Origin: Oceanotoga teriensis | Lineage (GTDB): Bacteria > Thermotogota > Thermotogae > Petrotogales > Petrotogaceae | NCBI RefSeq assembly: GCF_003148465.1 | Contig: NZ_QGGI01000008.1 | Span: 80,862-144,861 of the forward strand | DNA length: 64,000 bases | Direction of reading: 5' to 3' | The notes under the pieces: model-generated | Databases searched by the model: none | Seen by the model: only the letters and a program-made list of their open reading frames with translations | What the model was told of the DNA's origin: nothing | Part shown: piece by piece, positions 1-7,947 of the stretch | Position numbering within the stretch: the stretch's first letter is position 1 | Layout of the letters: each line of letters begins with the position of its first letter | Program-made: the position numbers and the translations under genes

Positions 1-403
1 TTCCAAGTTCTGCCTCTACAGTGGCATTAAAATTGTGAGCATAATCAGATACTTCATGAGATATAATTATATTTTTTTCATATTCTTCCATAGAAGCATC
101 TATCATAACTGAACCAAATCCAAGCCTTATCAAACTCTTAATTTCTTCTTTATCTACAAAATGATCCAAATGTAAAATAATCGGAATTTTATACTTTTGA
201 ATAGAAGCTTCAGCCATTTTAATCAAAAACTCAGCACCAGCATACTTCACAGTACCAGGAGTGGCCGCAATAATAACAGGAGATCTCAATTCTGCAGATG
301 ATTCTACAACAACTTGAAAATTTTCAAGATTATGTATATTAAATGCTGGAACAGCATAATTTTCATTCCTTGCTTTCTCGAGTACTTCTTTAGATGAAAT
401 CAT
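1..403 (-). CDS. Class II tagatose/fructose-bisphosphate aldolase, N-terminal part (cut by window edge)
   Basis: The reading frame starts at ATG 403 (minus) behind a GGAGG-type ribosome site and runs off the left edge after about 134 codons. It begins MISSKEVLEKARNENYAVPA, then FNIHNLE, typical of class II aldolases of the GatY/KbaY/AgaY group. The zinc and active-site segment LHLDHF and the following MIDAS are visible. These enzymes split tagatose-1,6- or fructose-1,6-bisphosphate into dihydroxyacetone phosphate and glyceraldehyde 3-phosphate. It is the last visible gene of the amino-sugar PTS operon, 43 bases after the IIA gene, which favours tagatose-bisphosphate as substrate. The C-terminal half lies outside the window, so substrate assignment is by context. 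Confidence 0.85.
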   Translation of the reverse strand, partial: MISSKEVLEKARNENYAVPAFNIHNLENFQVVVESSAELRSPVIIAATPGTVKYAGAEFLIKMAEASIQKYKIPIILHLDHFVDKEEIKSLIRLGFGSVMIDASMEEYEKNIIISHEVSDYAHNFNATVEAELG

Positions 404-446
404 ATTTTCTCCTCCATTTTCAAAAAATTAATATTTTTTGATTCAT

Positions 447-869
447 TCAAATACCCTTCTCTACAAAGTTATTTTTATTATTTTTTAAATTAAACTCTTT
501 TAAAGTATTTGGAAATTCTTTTTTCATAATACTTAAATTTTCATCAACAGAAGACATTCTATTCATAAAAATCTCAAGTAGTATTGGCAAATTAATACCA
601 CCAACAACCTTTACATTATTATATTTCAAAGATATTATAGAACTTTGTTTAAAAGGAGATCCTCCAGCAATATCACAAAGTATAAAAATGTCATCTAAAT
701 CTCTAAACTTAGTTATAGAACTATGAATTTTTTTATCTAAATCATCTAAATTTTCTCCATCTACAAAATTAACAATATCCACATATTTCTGTTTACCAAT
801 TATCATTTCTGCAGAAGATAAAATACCATTTGCAAAATTACCATGACTTGCTAAAATAATTCCTATCAA
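447..869 (-). CDS. PTS mannose-family EIIA component
   Basis: A 140-residue cytoplasmic phosphocarrier of the mannose/fructose/sorbose PTS family. It opens MIGIILASHGNFANGI, and the His in ASHG (residue 9) is the expected phosphorylation site. The segment LCDIAGGSPF is the second family hallmark. The start codon is TTG at 869, placed behind a GGAAGTGAT ribosome site. It would pass phosphate from HPr to the IIB protein encoded upstream. In aga operons this position is held by AgaF. It sits between IID and the aldolase in one transcription unit. Confidence 0.88.
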   Translation of the reverse strand: MIGIILASHGNFANGILSSAEMIIGKQKYVDIVNFVDGENLDDLDKKIHSSITKFRDLDDIFILCDIAGGSPFKQSSIISLKYNNVKVVGGINLPILLEIFMNRMSSVDENLSIMKKEFPNTLKEFNLKNNKNNFVEKGI

Positions 870-882
870 AATAAATCACTTC

Positions 883-1698
883 CTATACTATACCTATTAA
901 ATGACCCAATATTCCTATCAAAACAGTTATTCCTATCAACAAAATAGGTGATCTTCCCTTTTTTAAAAGTTTATACATTATCAATGTATAACCAAGAGGT
1001 AAAATATTTGGCATTATTTTATCAAGTAAATCCTTTTGAACATCAACTGTAGCTTTTCCAGCATGTATAACAGCTGTAAGATTAAAATTAATATATGAAG
1101 CAATTAATCCTCCAACAACTAAAAGCCCTAATATTCCTGCTGCCCTTGAAATTAACTTTGTATTTTCTTTAAGCTTAGTTATAGCACTAACTCCAGTATT
1201 ATACCCATATCTCATAAGACCAAATCTCAAAGCAAAATGTACTATATTAAAAATAAGTAAAAACACAAAAGGTCCAGCAATACTACCCTCTAAAGATATA
1301 GAAGCTCCAACACCTGCTGCGATAGGTAAAAGAGTCAACCAAAACAATGCATCTCCTATTCCTCCCAAAGGTCCCATAGTTGCTATTTTAATATTTCTTA
1401 TAGTATCTATACTTTCTTTAGCCTCTTCCATAGCTATAACAATTCCCATTATAAAAGTTACTAAAAAAGGATGTGTATTAAAAAATTCCATATGCATTTT
1501 CATAGACTTCGATAAATCATTTTTATTTTTATGAATTTTTTTCAAACCAGGCAATAATGAATATAACCAACCACAAGCCTGCATTCTTTCATAATTAAAA
1601 GATGCTTGAAGCAATAAAGATCTCCATGCCATCTTATCCAAATCTCTCTTTGTAATTACTTTTTCTTTACTTCTATCTTCATATAAATTAGATTCCAT
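883..1698 (-). CDS. PTS mannose-family EIID component
   Basis: Membrane component IID of a mannose-family PTS, about 271 residues. I place the start at ATG 1698 (protein beginning MESNLYEDRS) because the strong AAAGGAGG site is then 9 bases away. The ATG at 1704 is too close to it, and longer upstream starts would be lysine-rich artefacts. The conserved N-terminal stretch WRSLLLQASFNYERMQACGW and the central ATMGPLGGIGDALFW are typical of IID. Hydrophobic segments fill the C-terminal half. The start overlaps the end of the IIC gene by 11 bases, indicating translational coupling. Confidence 0.88.
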   Translation of the reverse strand: MESNLYEDRSKEKVITKRDLDKMAWRSLLLQASFNYERMQACGWLYSLLPGLKKIHKNKNDLSKSMKMHMEFFNTHPFLVTFIMGIVIAMEEAKESIDTIRNIKIATMGPLGGIGDALFWLTLLPIAAGVGASISLEGSIAGPFVFLLIFNIVHFALRFGLMRYGYNTGVSAITKLKENTKLISRAAGILGLLVVGGLIASYINFNLTAVIHAGKATVDVQKDLLDKIMPNILPLGYTLIMYKLLKKGRSPILLIGITVLIGILGHLIGIV

Positions 1699-2455
1699 CT
1701 GCATATTCCTCCTTTTTTTCTTCTTTATTAGGTTTATTTTTTTGATTAAAATAATCATACATTGCTATTGAAACTCCTATGAGTGCTACAGCTAAAATAG
1801 GAAGTTTTAAATAAGTTACTAAAATAAAACCTAAAATAAGAAAACCAACCTGTTCTTTTTTCAACATTATCTTCAAAAGCATTGCAAATCCTATAGCTGG
1901 CATCATTCCACCCGCAACGCCTAAACCTTCAATAAGCCATGTTGGAAGAGCCTCAACTATAGTTTGAGCGGATTCTGCTCCTAAATAAACAGGTAAAAAG
2001 GCTATTACAGCATAAAATAAAAATAATCCCAAAATAGCTAAATAATTTATTTTTTCTATTCCTTTCAAATTTGTCTTTTCCGCATATTCATCCGCCTTAT
2101 GCATAACCGGAGACATAATAGTAAACAAAAGTGTAACCATAGCTTGAGCAGCCACTGCAAAAGGAACTGCTATCCCTATTGCAACATTTGGATCTTGATT
2201 TGCCAAAATAGCTATAGAAGTTCCTATAACTCCACCAATAACAACATTAGGTGGTTGAGCTCCAGCTAATGGAACCATCCCCATCCAAACTAATTCCAAA
2301 GTTGCCCCAGCAATAATACCAGTAGTGACATCTCCTAAAATCAAACCAACAACAAGCCCAGTAACAACTGGTCTATGAATATGAGTCAACCCATTAAACA
2401 AATCAATACCCGCTATACCTGCCCATATAGCAATAAGTAAAGCCTGTAAAAACAT
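1688..2455 (-). CDS. PTS mannose-family EIIC permease component
   Basis: A 255-residue multi-pass membrane protein, the sugar-translocating IIC subunit of the mannose-family PTS. The N-terminus is hydrophobic and carries GLTHIHRPVVTGLVVG; the segment GMVPLAGAQPPNVVIGG is the family's conserved substrate-binding loop (A-G-A-Q-P-P). The closest functional class from context is the AgaC/AgaW type for N-acetylgalactosamine or galactosamine. The start ATG 2455 follows a GGGGGG-rich ribosome site. It lies 17 bases after the IIB gene and overlaps IID. Confidence 0.88.
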   Translation of the reverse strand: MFLQALLIAIWAGIAGIDLFNGLTHIHRPVVTGLVVGLILGDVTTGIIAGATLELVWMGMVPLAGAQPPNVVIGGVIGTSIAILANQDPNVAIGIAVPFAVAAQAMVTLLFTIMSPVMHKADEYAEKTNLKGIEKINYLAILGLFLFYAVIAFLPVYLGAESAQTIVEALPTWLIEGLGVAGGMMPAIGFAMLLKIMLKKEQVGFLILGFILVTYLKLPILAVALIGVSIAMYDYFNQKNKPNKEEKKEEYADGI

Positions 2456-2472
2456 TCAAATCCCCCCTTTAA

Positions 2473-2952
2473 TTAAAAAAATTTTTTTATATCTTTACCA
2501 ATTTCATCTGGAACTCTTTGTATAATACATTCAATATTTTTATCCGTAAGTTTTTTAAAAACATTCAAATCATTCTCATCTACTGAAACAGTAGAAGTAA
2601 TCTGTTTTTTTCCCTCAGAAAAATGCATATTTCCAATATTAACCTTTTTTAAAGGAACTCCACCTTCAACAAGTTTCAAAACATCTTCAGGCGTTCTAAC
2701 AACTATAAAAATTTTTTGATGTGGTGCAGCTTTGTGAATAATATCTATACATTTTTGAATAGAAAAATACCTCGTTTGAACATTTTCTGGTGCCGCCATA
2801 TCCATAAGACTTTGTTGAACTTGATCCTTTGAAACTTCATCATTTGCAACTAAAATCAAATTTGTTCCAAGATGATTACTCCAAGTAACTGCAACTTGGC
2901 CATGAATAAGTCTGTTATCAATACGTGTTAAAAGAATATTTGGTTCTCCCAT
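2473..2952 (-). CDS. PTS mannose-family EIIB component
   Basis: A 159-residue cytoplasmic IIB protein. The motif TRIDNRLIHGQVAVTW near residues 9-24 carries the phosphorylatable His of this family (HGQ). Full family length is present. It accepts phosphate from IIA and hands it to the incoming sugar. The order IIB, IIC, IID, IIA with agaS upstream and an aldolase downstream matches N-acetylgalactosamine/galactosamine (aga) operons; in that scheme this is AgaV-like. The substrate is inferred from gene neighbours and not from a diagnostic residue. Confidence 0.88.
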   Translation of the reverse strand: MGEPNILLTRIDNRLIHGQVAVTWSNHLGTNLILVANDEVSKDQVQQSLMDMAAPENVQTRYFSIQKCIDIIHKAAPHQKIFIVVRTPEDVLKLVEGGVPLKKVNIGNMHFSEGKKQITSTVSVDENDLNVFKKLTDKNIECIIQRVPDEIGKDIKKFF

Positions 2953-2980
2953 GTCTAAATCCTCCCTAAGATAAATATTT

Positions 2981-4147
2981 TTATTTATAAATTTTTACTC
3001 CCTTAACCACCCTATTCACCTGACCATTTGGAGAAGGGTTATCGGGATTAATCTCTAACAATACAGAAGAAATAAAAGCATATATTTGAGCTAAAACTAA
3101 ATAATCAAAATAAATAAGTTCTTTAATATTCAGATCCTCATAAATATCAGAAAAATCAAAATAAAATTCTGTATAATCCTTAATATTTTTAAACCCCTTA
3201 GGATCACAAATAAGAATATTTTTATAATTATTTTGAGACTTTATTTCATCAATTAAATCAATTTCATACTTATTAGTAAAATCATCTACATTCAAATAAA
3301 AAAATATATCTGTTTCTTCGTTCAAAATAGACTTAGGGCCATGTCTAAATCCTAAAAAAGTTTCAAAAGAACTTTCTTTTTGTCCAGAAGTTAACTCCAA
3401 AACCTTCAATCTAGTCTCACGAATAAAACCTTTCAAAATATCAGATCCAAGAAAAACAACCCTATTCGATTTAAAATTACAAATATTTTTTATTTTCTTA
3501 TAATCTTCTTCAATTATTTTTTCAGCTCTTTTAGATATTAAATTAATATCTTTCTTATATAATTCAAAATTATCAATATCGAATAAAATCATTGCTGATA
3601 AAAGCATTGAACTAAAACTTCCAGTCATAGCAAAGCCTCTATCATTTGACTTTTCAGGCATCAATATAGTTAAATCTTTTTCACTGTTTTTAAACCTTTT
3701 ATAAAGTTCTCCTTCATTATTACAGGTAATTATAATGTTGAATAAATCATCAATATAACTCTCTGCAATATCTATAGCAGCAATACTTTCTGGACTATTA
3801 CCAGATCTACCAAAAGAAATCAATAAAGTAGATTTTTCTCTCAATAAATATTTTTCAGGACTTGTAACCAAATCAGTTGTTGGTATATATTCACTAAAAA
3901 TATTCTTTTTATATAATAAATATGGAACTAATACCTCTCCTATATAAGCTGATGTACCAGCACCTGTAAATATTATTCTTAAATCTTTATCTTCTAATTT
4001 ATTAAATAAATATTTTTTAAAATCTTCTTTTTTATCAATAAATATTTCTAAAACCTGTTCCCATAAAAAAGGCTGTTGACTAATTTCTTCTGCAGTAATA
4101 AAACCACTTTCTGATTCATTTATACAATTTCCAAAAAATTCTTTCAT
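2981..4147 (-). CDS. agaS: SIS-domain sugar-phosphate isomerase/deaminase, AgaS type
   Basis: A double-SIS protein of 388 residues. The first SIS domain shows IIFTGAGTSAYIGEVL and ISFGRSGNSPESIAA; the second has LELTSGQKESSFETFLGFRHGPKSIL, the conserved ending of AgaS/GlmS-like ketose-aldose isomerases. AgaS converts galactosamine 6-phosphate to tagatose 6-phosphate with ammonia release. I chose ATG 4147 because an AGGTGG site sits 5 bases upstream; the longer frame from 4174 has no ribosome site. A putative operator lies just upstream at 4186-4199. It is the first gene of the PTS/aldolase operon. Confidence 0.85.
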   Translation of the reverse strand: MKEFFGNCINESESGFITAEEISQQPFLWEQVLEIFIDKKEDFKKYLFNKLEDKDLRIIFTGAGTSAYIGEVLVPYLLYKKNIFSEYIPTTDLVTSPEKYLLREKSTLLISFGRSGNSPESIAAIDIAESYIDDLFNIIITCNNEGELYKRFKNSEKDLTILMPEKSNDRGFAMTGSFSSMLLSAMILFDIDNFELYKKDINLISKRAEKIIEEDYKKIKNICNFKSNRVVFLGSDILKGFIRETRLKVLELTSGQKESSFETFLGFRHGPKSILNEETDIFFYLNVDDFTNKYEIDLIDEIKSQNNYKNILICDPKGFKNIKDYTEFYFDFSDIYEDLNIKELIYFDYLVLAQIYAFISSVLLEINPDNPSPNGQVNRVVKGVKIYK

Positions 4148-4185
4148 AATATCCACCTCTCCAATCATAATCATTATGTCATCAT

Positions 4186-4199
4186 GTTGTTATTACCAG
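4186..4199 (-). promoter_or_regulatory. Putative GntR-family operator upstream of agaS
   Basis: The 14 bases GTTGTTATTACCAG match the perfect palindrome in front of the regulator gene (GTGGTAATTACCAC) at 11 of 14 positions. The flanks also agree: both are preceded by TCAT and followed by T-rich sequence. Position before agaS suggests that the adjacent GntR/UTRA protein controls the sugar operon from here. No experimental support is available from the sequence. Confidence 0.55.
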
Positions 4200-4209
4200 T
4201 TTCTTTTAA

Positions 4210-4243
4210 AAAATAAATAAGCATAAAAACTTATTTATTTTTC
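4210..4243 (-). terminator. Probable weak terminator after the GntR regulator gene
   Basis: On the minus strand AAATAAATAAG pairs with CTTATTTATTT around an 8-base loop and is followed by a T-run. The stem is almost all A-T, so this is a weak candidate. It overlaps the regulator stop codon and would separate the regulator transcript from agaS. Confidence 0.4.
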
Positions 4244-4963
4244 AAGAACTACATGGAATTTAAACTTATCTCCTCTTGCTATACTGGTAGTGTATTCAAT
4301 AATATTATTGTTTTCATAAGTTATTCTCTCAATTTTCATACCATTAATATCTCTATTAACTTCTAAATATTTAGCTTCTTCTTCTCTTATATAAACTGGT
4401 TGAAAAACTTCTTCTGCTTTATTAAATTTAGCTTTAAATCTTTGCATAAAAATATCGTACATTTGTGAATTCTCGAGATCTTCTTTTGTTATTCCAGGAA
4501 ATCTATTATAAGGAACATACGTTGTTTCTATCATCATAGGCTCATCATTTGCAAGTCTAAGCCTTATAAATTTATAAATATTATCTCCAATATCAATATT
4601 CATTTTTTTTGATATTTTTTCATTGCAATTTATTATATTAAATTCTATAACTTTAGAAGATGGCTTTTTACCTATTTTTTTCATCTCTTCACTAAAACTA
4701 TAAAATTTGAGTAAATCTTGTTTAAACCTTTTAGGTGATACAAAAGTTCCTTTACCATGTTCAATATAGATATATCCATCTTTTTCAAGTTCTAACAAAG
4801 TCTTTCTAACAGTAGACCTACTAACCTGATAATAATCACACAACTCTCTTTCAGAAGGGATTTTATCATTCTCTTTATAAATGCCAGAATCTATTTTTTC
4901 TACTATTATATCCATCAATTGATAATACAATGGAATTCTACTTTTTTTATCTATTTTATTCAT
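4235..4963 (-). CDS. GntR-family regulator with UTRA sensor domain (HutC subfamily)
   Basis: A 242-residue repressor. Residues 1-70 form the GntR winged helix (IPLYYQLMDIIVEKI, then SERELCDYYQVSRSTVRKTL and a beta wing DGYIYIEHGKGTFV). Residues 90-240 match the UTRA ligand-binding fold (FIRLRLANDEPMMIETTYVP, IEYTTSIARGDKFKF). Proteins of this type (NagR/AgaR/DasR-like) usually sense amino-sugar phosphates. ATG 4963 is behind GGAGGG; the longer frame starting at 5035 is upstream of the promoter and operator and is rejected. It sits directly upstream of the aga-type operon it probably regulates, and probably represses itself through the operator at 4985-4998. Confidence 0.87.
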   Translation of the reverse strand: MNKIDKKSRIPLYYQLMDIIVEKIDSGIYKENDKIPSERELCDYYQVSRSTVRKTLLELEKDGYIYIEHGKGTFVSPKRFKQDLLKFYSFSEEMKKIGKKPSSKVIEFNIINCNEKISKKMNIDIGDNIYKFIRLRLANDEPMMIETTYVPYNRFPGITKEDLENSQMYDIFMQRFKAKFNKAEEVFQPVYIREEEAKYLEVNRDINGMKIERITYENNNIIEYTTSIARGDKFKFHVVLEK

Positions 4964-4984
4964 TAAATTCCCTCCACTTATCAT

Positions 4985-4998
4985 GTGGTAATTACCAC
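4985..4998 (-). promoter_or_regulatory. Perfect palindromic operator before the GntR gene
   Basis: GTGGTAATTACCAC is a perfect 14-base palindrome. It lies just downstream of the -10 element at 5007-5012, over or next to the predicted transcription start, where a repressor would block transcription. A related site stands before agaS. Confidence 0.65.
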
Positions 4999-5006
4999 TC
5001 TTTTTT

Positions 5007-5035
5007 ATAATAACAAAAAATATGATAAACGTCAA
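5007..5035 (-). promoter_or_regulatory. Sigma-A type promoter for the GntR gene
   Basis: Read on the minus strand, -35 TTGACG (5030-5035) is separated by exactly 17 bases from -10 TATTAT (5007-5012). The expected start point is close to 5000, inside or next to the palindromic operator. Confidence 0.6.
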
Positions 5036-5112
5036 TTTTAAAAAAAAGGTATTATTAGTATTTAAATACTTTTTTTATCATTTTTCTTTTAATATCTTTA
5101 AGTTATTATAAA

Positions 5113-5868
5113 TTACTTTTTTCTTATTACAAAATGAATATGTTCTGCTTCACCTATAAAATATGGATCATGGCAGATCTTCAATTCATTGTTTAAAAGT
5201 TGGTCAAAATTCTTTTCAATAATATTTTCATCACAATCATCACAAATAACCTTACCAGCTAATTCAATCTTTTCAAAACCATATTTCTTACATATTTCTT
5301 CTATATCTTCCGCTGAAAAAGCCCTTGACGTAAAAATACCATCTTCAGATCCTATATTAGCTTTCTTTTTATCATATAAATAATTCAAAGCTAAAAAATC
5401 CCCTTGAGAAATTATTTGAGACATAAAAGAATAAAAACTATCAACAGAAGCGATCAAAATACCATCATTTTTTAAAACTCTTTTTATTTCTAAAAGAACT
5501 TTATCAAGATCTTCAACATAACTTAAAACATCACCTTGTGCATTAATTATATCAAAACTTTCATCATCAAAAGGCATATCTTCTGCCAAAGCTTTAATAT
5601 ATTTAATGTTTTTAAAGTTTTTAGTCTTATCTTTACATATTTCAAGCATTTTTTCTGATGGTTCAAGAGCATATACACTTTCAACTCTCTCAGACAACCA
5701 ATATGTCCAATAACCAGTTCCAGCACCAAGATCAAGAATATGATATTCTTCTTTTATATATTTTTCTACAAGCTTTTTAGTTATTTCATTAAACAACATC
5801 CAATAATAATTATCATACTGTGTATCATACTTATTTGCTATCCTATCATAATAAATCCATGATTTCAT
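5113..5868 (-). CDS. Class I SAM-dependent methyltransferase
   Basis: A 251-residue soluble protein with the Methyltransf_11-type Rossmann fold. Motif I is ILDLGAGTGYWTYWL near residue 45; the acidic second motif VYALEPSEKM and post-motif FDIINAQGDVLSYVEDLDKVL follow, then LKRVLKNDGIL-like sequence (IKRVLKNDGILIAS). These bind S-adenosylmethionine. The acceptor molecule cannot be read from the sequence. It is monocistronic between the GntR promoter region and the divergent cobalamin riboswitch. It could be a small-molecule or lipid-quinone methylase. Confidence 0.8.
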   Translation of the reverse strand: MKSWIYYDRIANKYDTQYDNYYWMLFNEITKKLVEKYIKEEYHILDLGAGTGYWTYWLSERVESVYALEPSEKMLEICKDKTKNFKNIKYIKALAEDMPFDDESFDIINAQGDVLSYVEDLDKVLLEIKRVLKNDGILIASVDSFYSFMSQIISQGDFLALNYLYDKKKANIGSEDGIFTSRAFSAEDIEEICKKYGFEKIELAGKVICDDCDENIIEKNFDQLLNNELKICHDPYFIGEAEHIHFVIRKK

Positions 5869-5932
5869 CTTACAACCTCTCTTAAACTTAGAATTTTATA
5901 AAAAAATTATAACATATATCAAATTTTGAAGT

Positions 5933-5961
5933 TTGTCATTTATTTCAATGTATGGTATCAT
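5933..5961 (+). promoter_or_regulatory. Promoter of the cobalamin-riboswitch/cbi operon
   Basis: -35 TTGTCA (5933-5938), a 17-base spacer, and -10 TATCAT (5956-5961). Transcription would begin near 5968, just before the riboswitch P1 stem at 5981. Confidence 0.55.
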
Positions 5962-5980
5962 TTATAAAATTTAATAACTT

Positions 5981-6163
5981 TATTGGGTGCCAAAAGGCAT
6001 AACGAGGAAATGGGTGTAAATCCCATACAGCCCCCGCTACTGTGATGCTGACTAAAATGAATTAACCACTGGATTTTTCTGGGAAGGATCATTTAAGGAT
6101 GAAGCTAAGTCAGGAGACTTACCCAATAAAATATAACAAGTATTTTTCGGGAGGACAAATACT
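5981..6163 (+). promoter_or_regulatory. Cobalamin (B12) riboswitch aptamer
   Basis: The leader has the hallmarks of the cobalamin riboswitch: the B12-box core GCCCCCGCTACTGTGATG near 6030-6047, the preceding GGGTGTAAATCCCA hairpin, AACCACTGG with GGGAAGG further on, and GAAGC followed by GTCAGGAGAC. Closing stem P1 is visible as TATTGGGT (5981-5988) pairing perfectly with ACCCAATA (6121-6128). A small extra hairpin AGTATTT/AAATACT (6139-6163) follows. It sits directly before a terminator and cbiMNQO, so adenosyl- or other cobalamin binding is expected to switch off cobalt uptake by premature termination. Confidence 0.93.
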
Positions 6164-6199
6164 GTGAGTTTTTATATATAAATATATATAATATATAAA

Positions 6200-6233
6200 C
6201 CCATAGTATTTTTTACTATGGGATTTTTTATTT
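6200..6233 (+). terminator. Riboswitch expression-platform terminator
   Basis: CCCATAGTA (6200-6208) pairs with TACTATGGG (6214-6222), followed by ATTTTTTATTT. It lies between the aptamer and the cbiM ribosome site (AAGGGGG at 6234-6240), where regulated attenuation would act. Confidence 0.85.
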
Positions 6234-6247
6234 AAGGGGGTAAGTTT

Positions 6248-6964
6248 ATGAAAAAAGTTTTTATCACACTTTCCATTTTAGGCATTTCAAGTTTAGCTTT
6301 TTCGATGCATATAATGGAAGGATTTCTTCCTGTTGGTTGGGCTGTTGGGTGGTGGATTGTTATAATACCTTTCATGTATAAAGGTATAGTAGACATAAGT
6401 AAAATAACAAAAGAAAGTACAGAAACAAAATTAATGCTTGCATTATCTGGTGCATTTGTTTTTGTATTATCTGCATTGAAAATGCCTTCTGTCACTGGTA
6501 GTTCTTCTCATCCTACTGGAGTTGGTTTGGGGGCAGTTTTATTTGGACCTTTCGTTATGACTGTACTTGGTTTTATAGTATTATTATTTCAAGCTGGATT
6601 ATTAGCCCATGGAGGTTTTACAACACTTGGAGCAAACACTTTTTCAATGGCTGTAGTAGGTCCTATAATTTCTTTTTTAGTATATAAATCTTTAAAAAAG
6701 AAAAATCAAAAATTTGCAATTTTTATGGCCGCAGCACTTGGAGATCTTATAACTTATTGTATAACCTCTATACAACTTGCGCTTGCACATCCAGATCCAA
6801 TTGGAGGATTTTGGGCAAGCCTTGTAAAATTCTTATCCGTATTTGCAGTAACACAAATACCTCTTGCAATAGCAGAAGGATTATTAACTGTAGTAGTAAT
6901 AAATGCACTGCCAGAAAGATTTTTAAAAAGAGATAAAGGAGTGATTATTAATGAGCAAAATTAA
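6248..6964 (+). CDS. cbiM: Cobalt ECF transporter substrate-binding subunit CbiM
   Basis: A 238-residue membrane protein with an N-terminal signal-like segment ending before [17 protein letters not shown]. The Met-His-Ile-Met stretch after cleavage is the metal-binding N-terminus known for CbiM/NikM proteins. Six or so hydrophobic segments follow, with [17 protein letters not shown] and the C-terminal region [11 protein letters not shown] typical of the family. It captures Co2+ for cobalamin synthesis. The upstream cobalamin riboswitch supports cobalt rather than nickel. It overlaps cbiN by 14 bases. Confidence 0.95.
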   Translation: MKKVFITLSILGISSLAFSMHIMEGFLPVGWAVGWWIVIIPFMYKGIVDISKITKESTETKLMLALSGAFVFVLSALKMPSVTGSSSHPTGVGLGAVLFGPFVMTVLGFIVLLFQAGLLAHGGFTTLGANTFSMAVVGPIISFLVYKSLKKKNQKFAIFMAAALGDLITYCITSIQLALAHPDPIGGFWASLVKFLSVFAVTQIPLAIAEGLLTVVVINALPERFLKRDKGVIINEQN

Positions 6965-7235
6965 AAAAAATATATTTCTTTTAATAATAGTTGCACTCAT
7001 AATAATATTTCCATTAATAACAATAAAAAATTCTGAATTTGGTGGTGCAGATGGTCTAGCAGAAGAAACAATAGCTCAAATAAATCCAAATTATGAACCT
7101 TGGGCAGAAAATTTAATAGCCCCTCCAGGAGGAGAAACAGAAAGTTTGTTATTTTCTCTTCAAGCTGCAATAGGTGCTGGAATCCTTGGATATGTTCTTG
7201 GATATTTCAAGGGTAAAAAGAATGATAATAAATAA
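6951..7235 (+). CDS. cbiN: Cobalt transporter accessory subunit CbiN
   Basis: A 94-residue protein with two membrane helices (residues about 7-25 and 68-86) and an outside loop containing [20 protein letters not shown] and a PWA segment, the usual CbiN signature. It helps CbiM load cobalt. It overlaps cbiM and cbiQ by 14 bases each, so all four genes are translationally coupled. Confidence 0.92.
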   Translation: MSKIKKNIFLLIIVALIIIFPLITIKNSEFGGADGLAEETIAQINPNYEPWAENLIAPPGGETESLLFSLQAAIGAGILGYVLGYFKGKKNDNK

Positions 7236-7947
7236 CCTATCATATGAAAATATATTAAAAAATACTCATCCCATGGAGAAATTCTTATTCTCCATGGGAA
7301 CACTTATAATAACAATCACTATGGATAAACATTTCATTTCATTATTAATATTTATAGTAATGAATTCAATTTTAATTCTAAAAATAAAATTAAATTTAAA
7401 AAGTCTTTTAAAACTTTATTCTATACCATTTTTATTCGTTATTTTATCGATCATCCCTTTAATAATATCTTTTGATTTCAAACAAATATCAATATTAAAA
7501 AATAATTTAAAATACTCTATAAATCTTATTTTAAAGGTTTTTTCTGCAATAAGTTGTACATATTTTTTTATAATAAGCACTCCCATGAATGATATGGATA
7601 TAATAATGGAAAAATTTAAAATGCCTTCAATATTCAGAGAATTATTTATGTTAACCTATAGATATATATTTCTTTTAATAAAATTTTCTCAAGAAATATT
7701 CATTTCTCAAAAAAGTCGATCAGGTTACAAAAATTATAAGACAAGTTTCAACTCACTTTCGCTTTTAATAGTGCAAACTTTCAATAAAAGTTTAAGACAT
7801 AGTTTAAATGCTGATATGGCATTAAAAAGTCGATCAATAAGCAATCAAATCCAATTTATGCAAAGAAAATACAAAATAAACAAAAAAAACTATATATATT
7901 CAATTATATGGTTTATATCAATAATTTCTTTAGGAATGATAATATGA
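7222..7947 (+). CDS. cbiQ: Cobalt ECF transporter T component CbiQ
   Basis: A 241-residue membrane protein of the EcfT/CbiQ family. The start ATG 7222 is behind an AGGG site and overlaps cbiN; an upstream start at 7174 would lie inside cbiN and is rejected. The N-terminal region carries hydrophobic helices. The C-terminal cytoplasmic part has two Ser-Arg-containing coupling motifs: KSRSGYKNYK near residue 170 and ALKSRSISN near residue 200. These helices contact the ATPase. It ends in an ATGA overlap with cbiO. Confidence 0.9.
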   Translation: MIINNLSYENILKNTHPMEKFLFSMGTLIITITMDKHFISLLIFIVMNSILILKIKLNLKSLLKLYSIPFLFVILSIIPLIISFDFKQISILKNNLKYSINLILKVFSAISCTYFFIISTPMNDMDIIMEKFKMPSIFRELFMLTYRYIFLLIKFSQEIFISQKSRSGYKNYKTSFNSLSLLIVQTFNKSLRHSLNADMALKSRSISNQIQFMQRKYKINKKNYIYSIIWFISIISLGMII

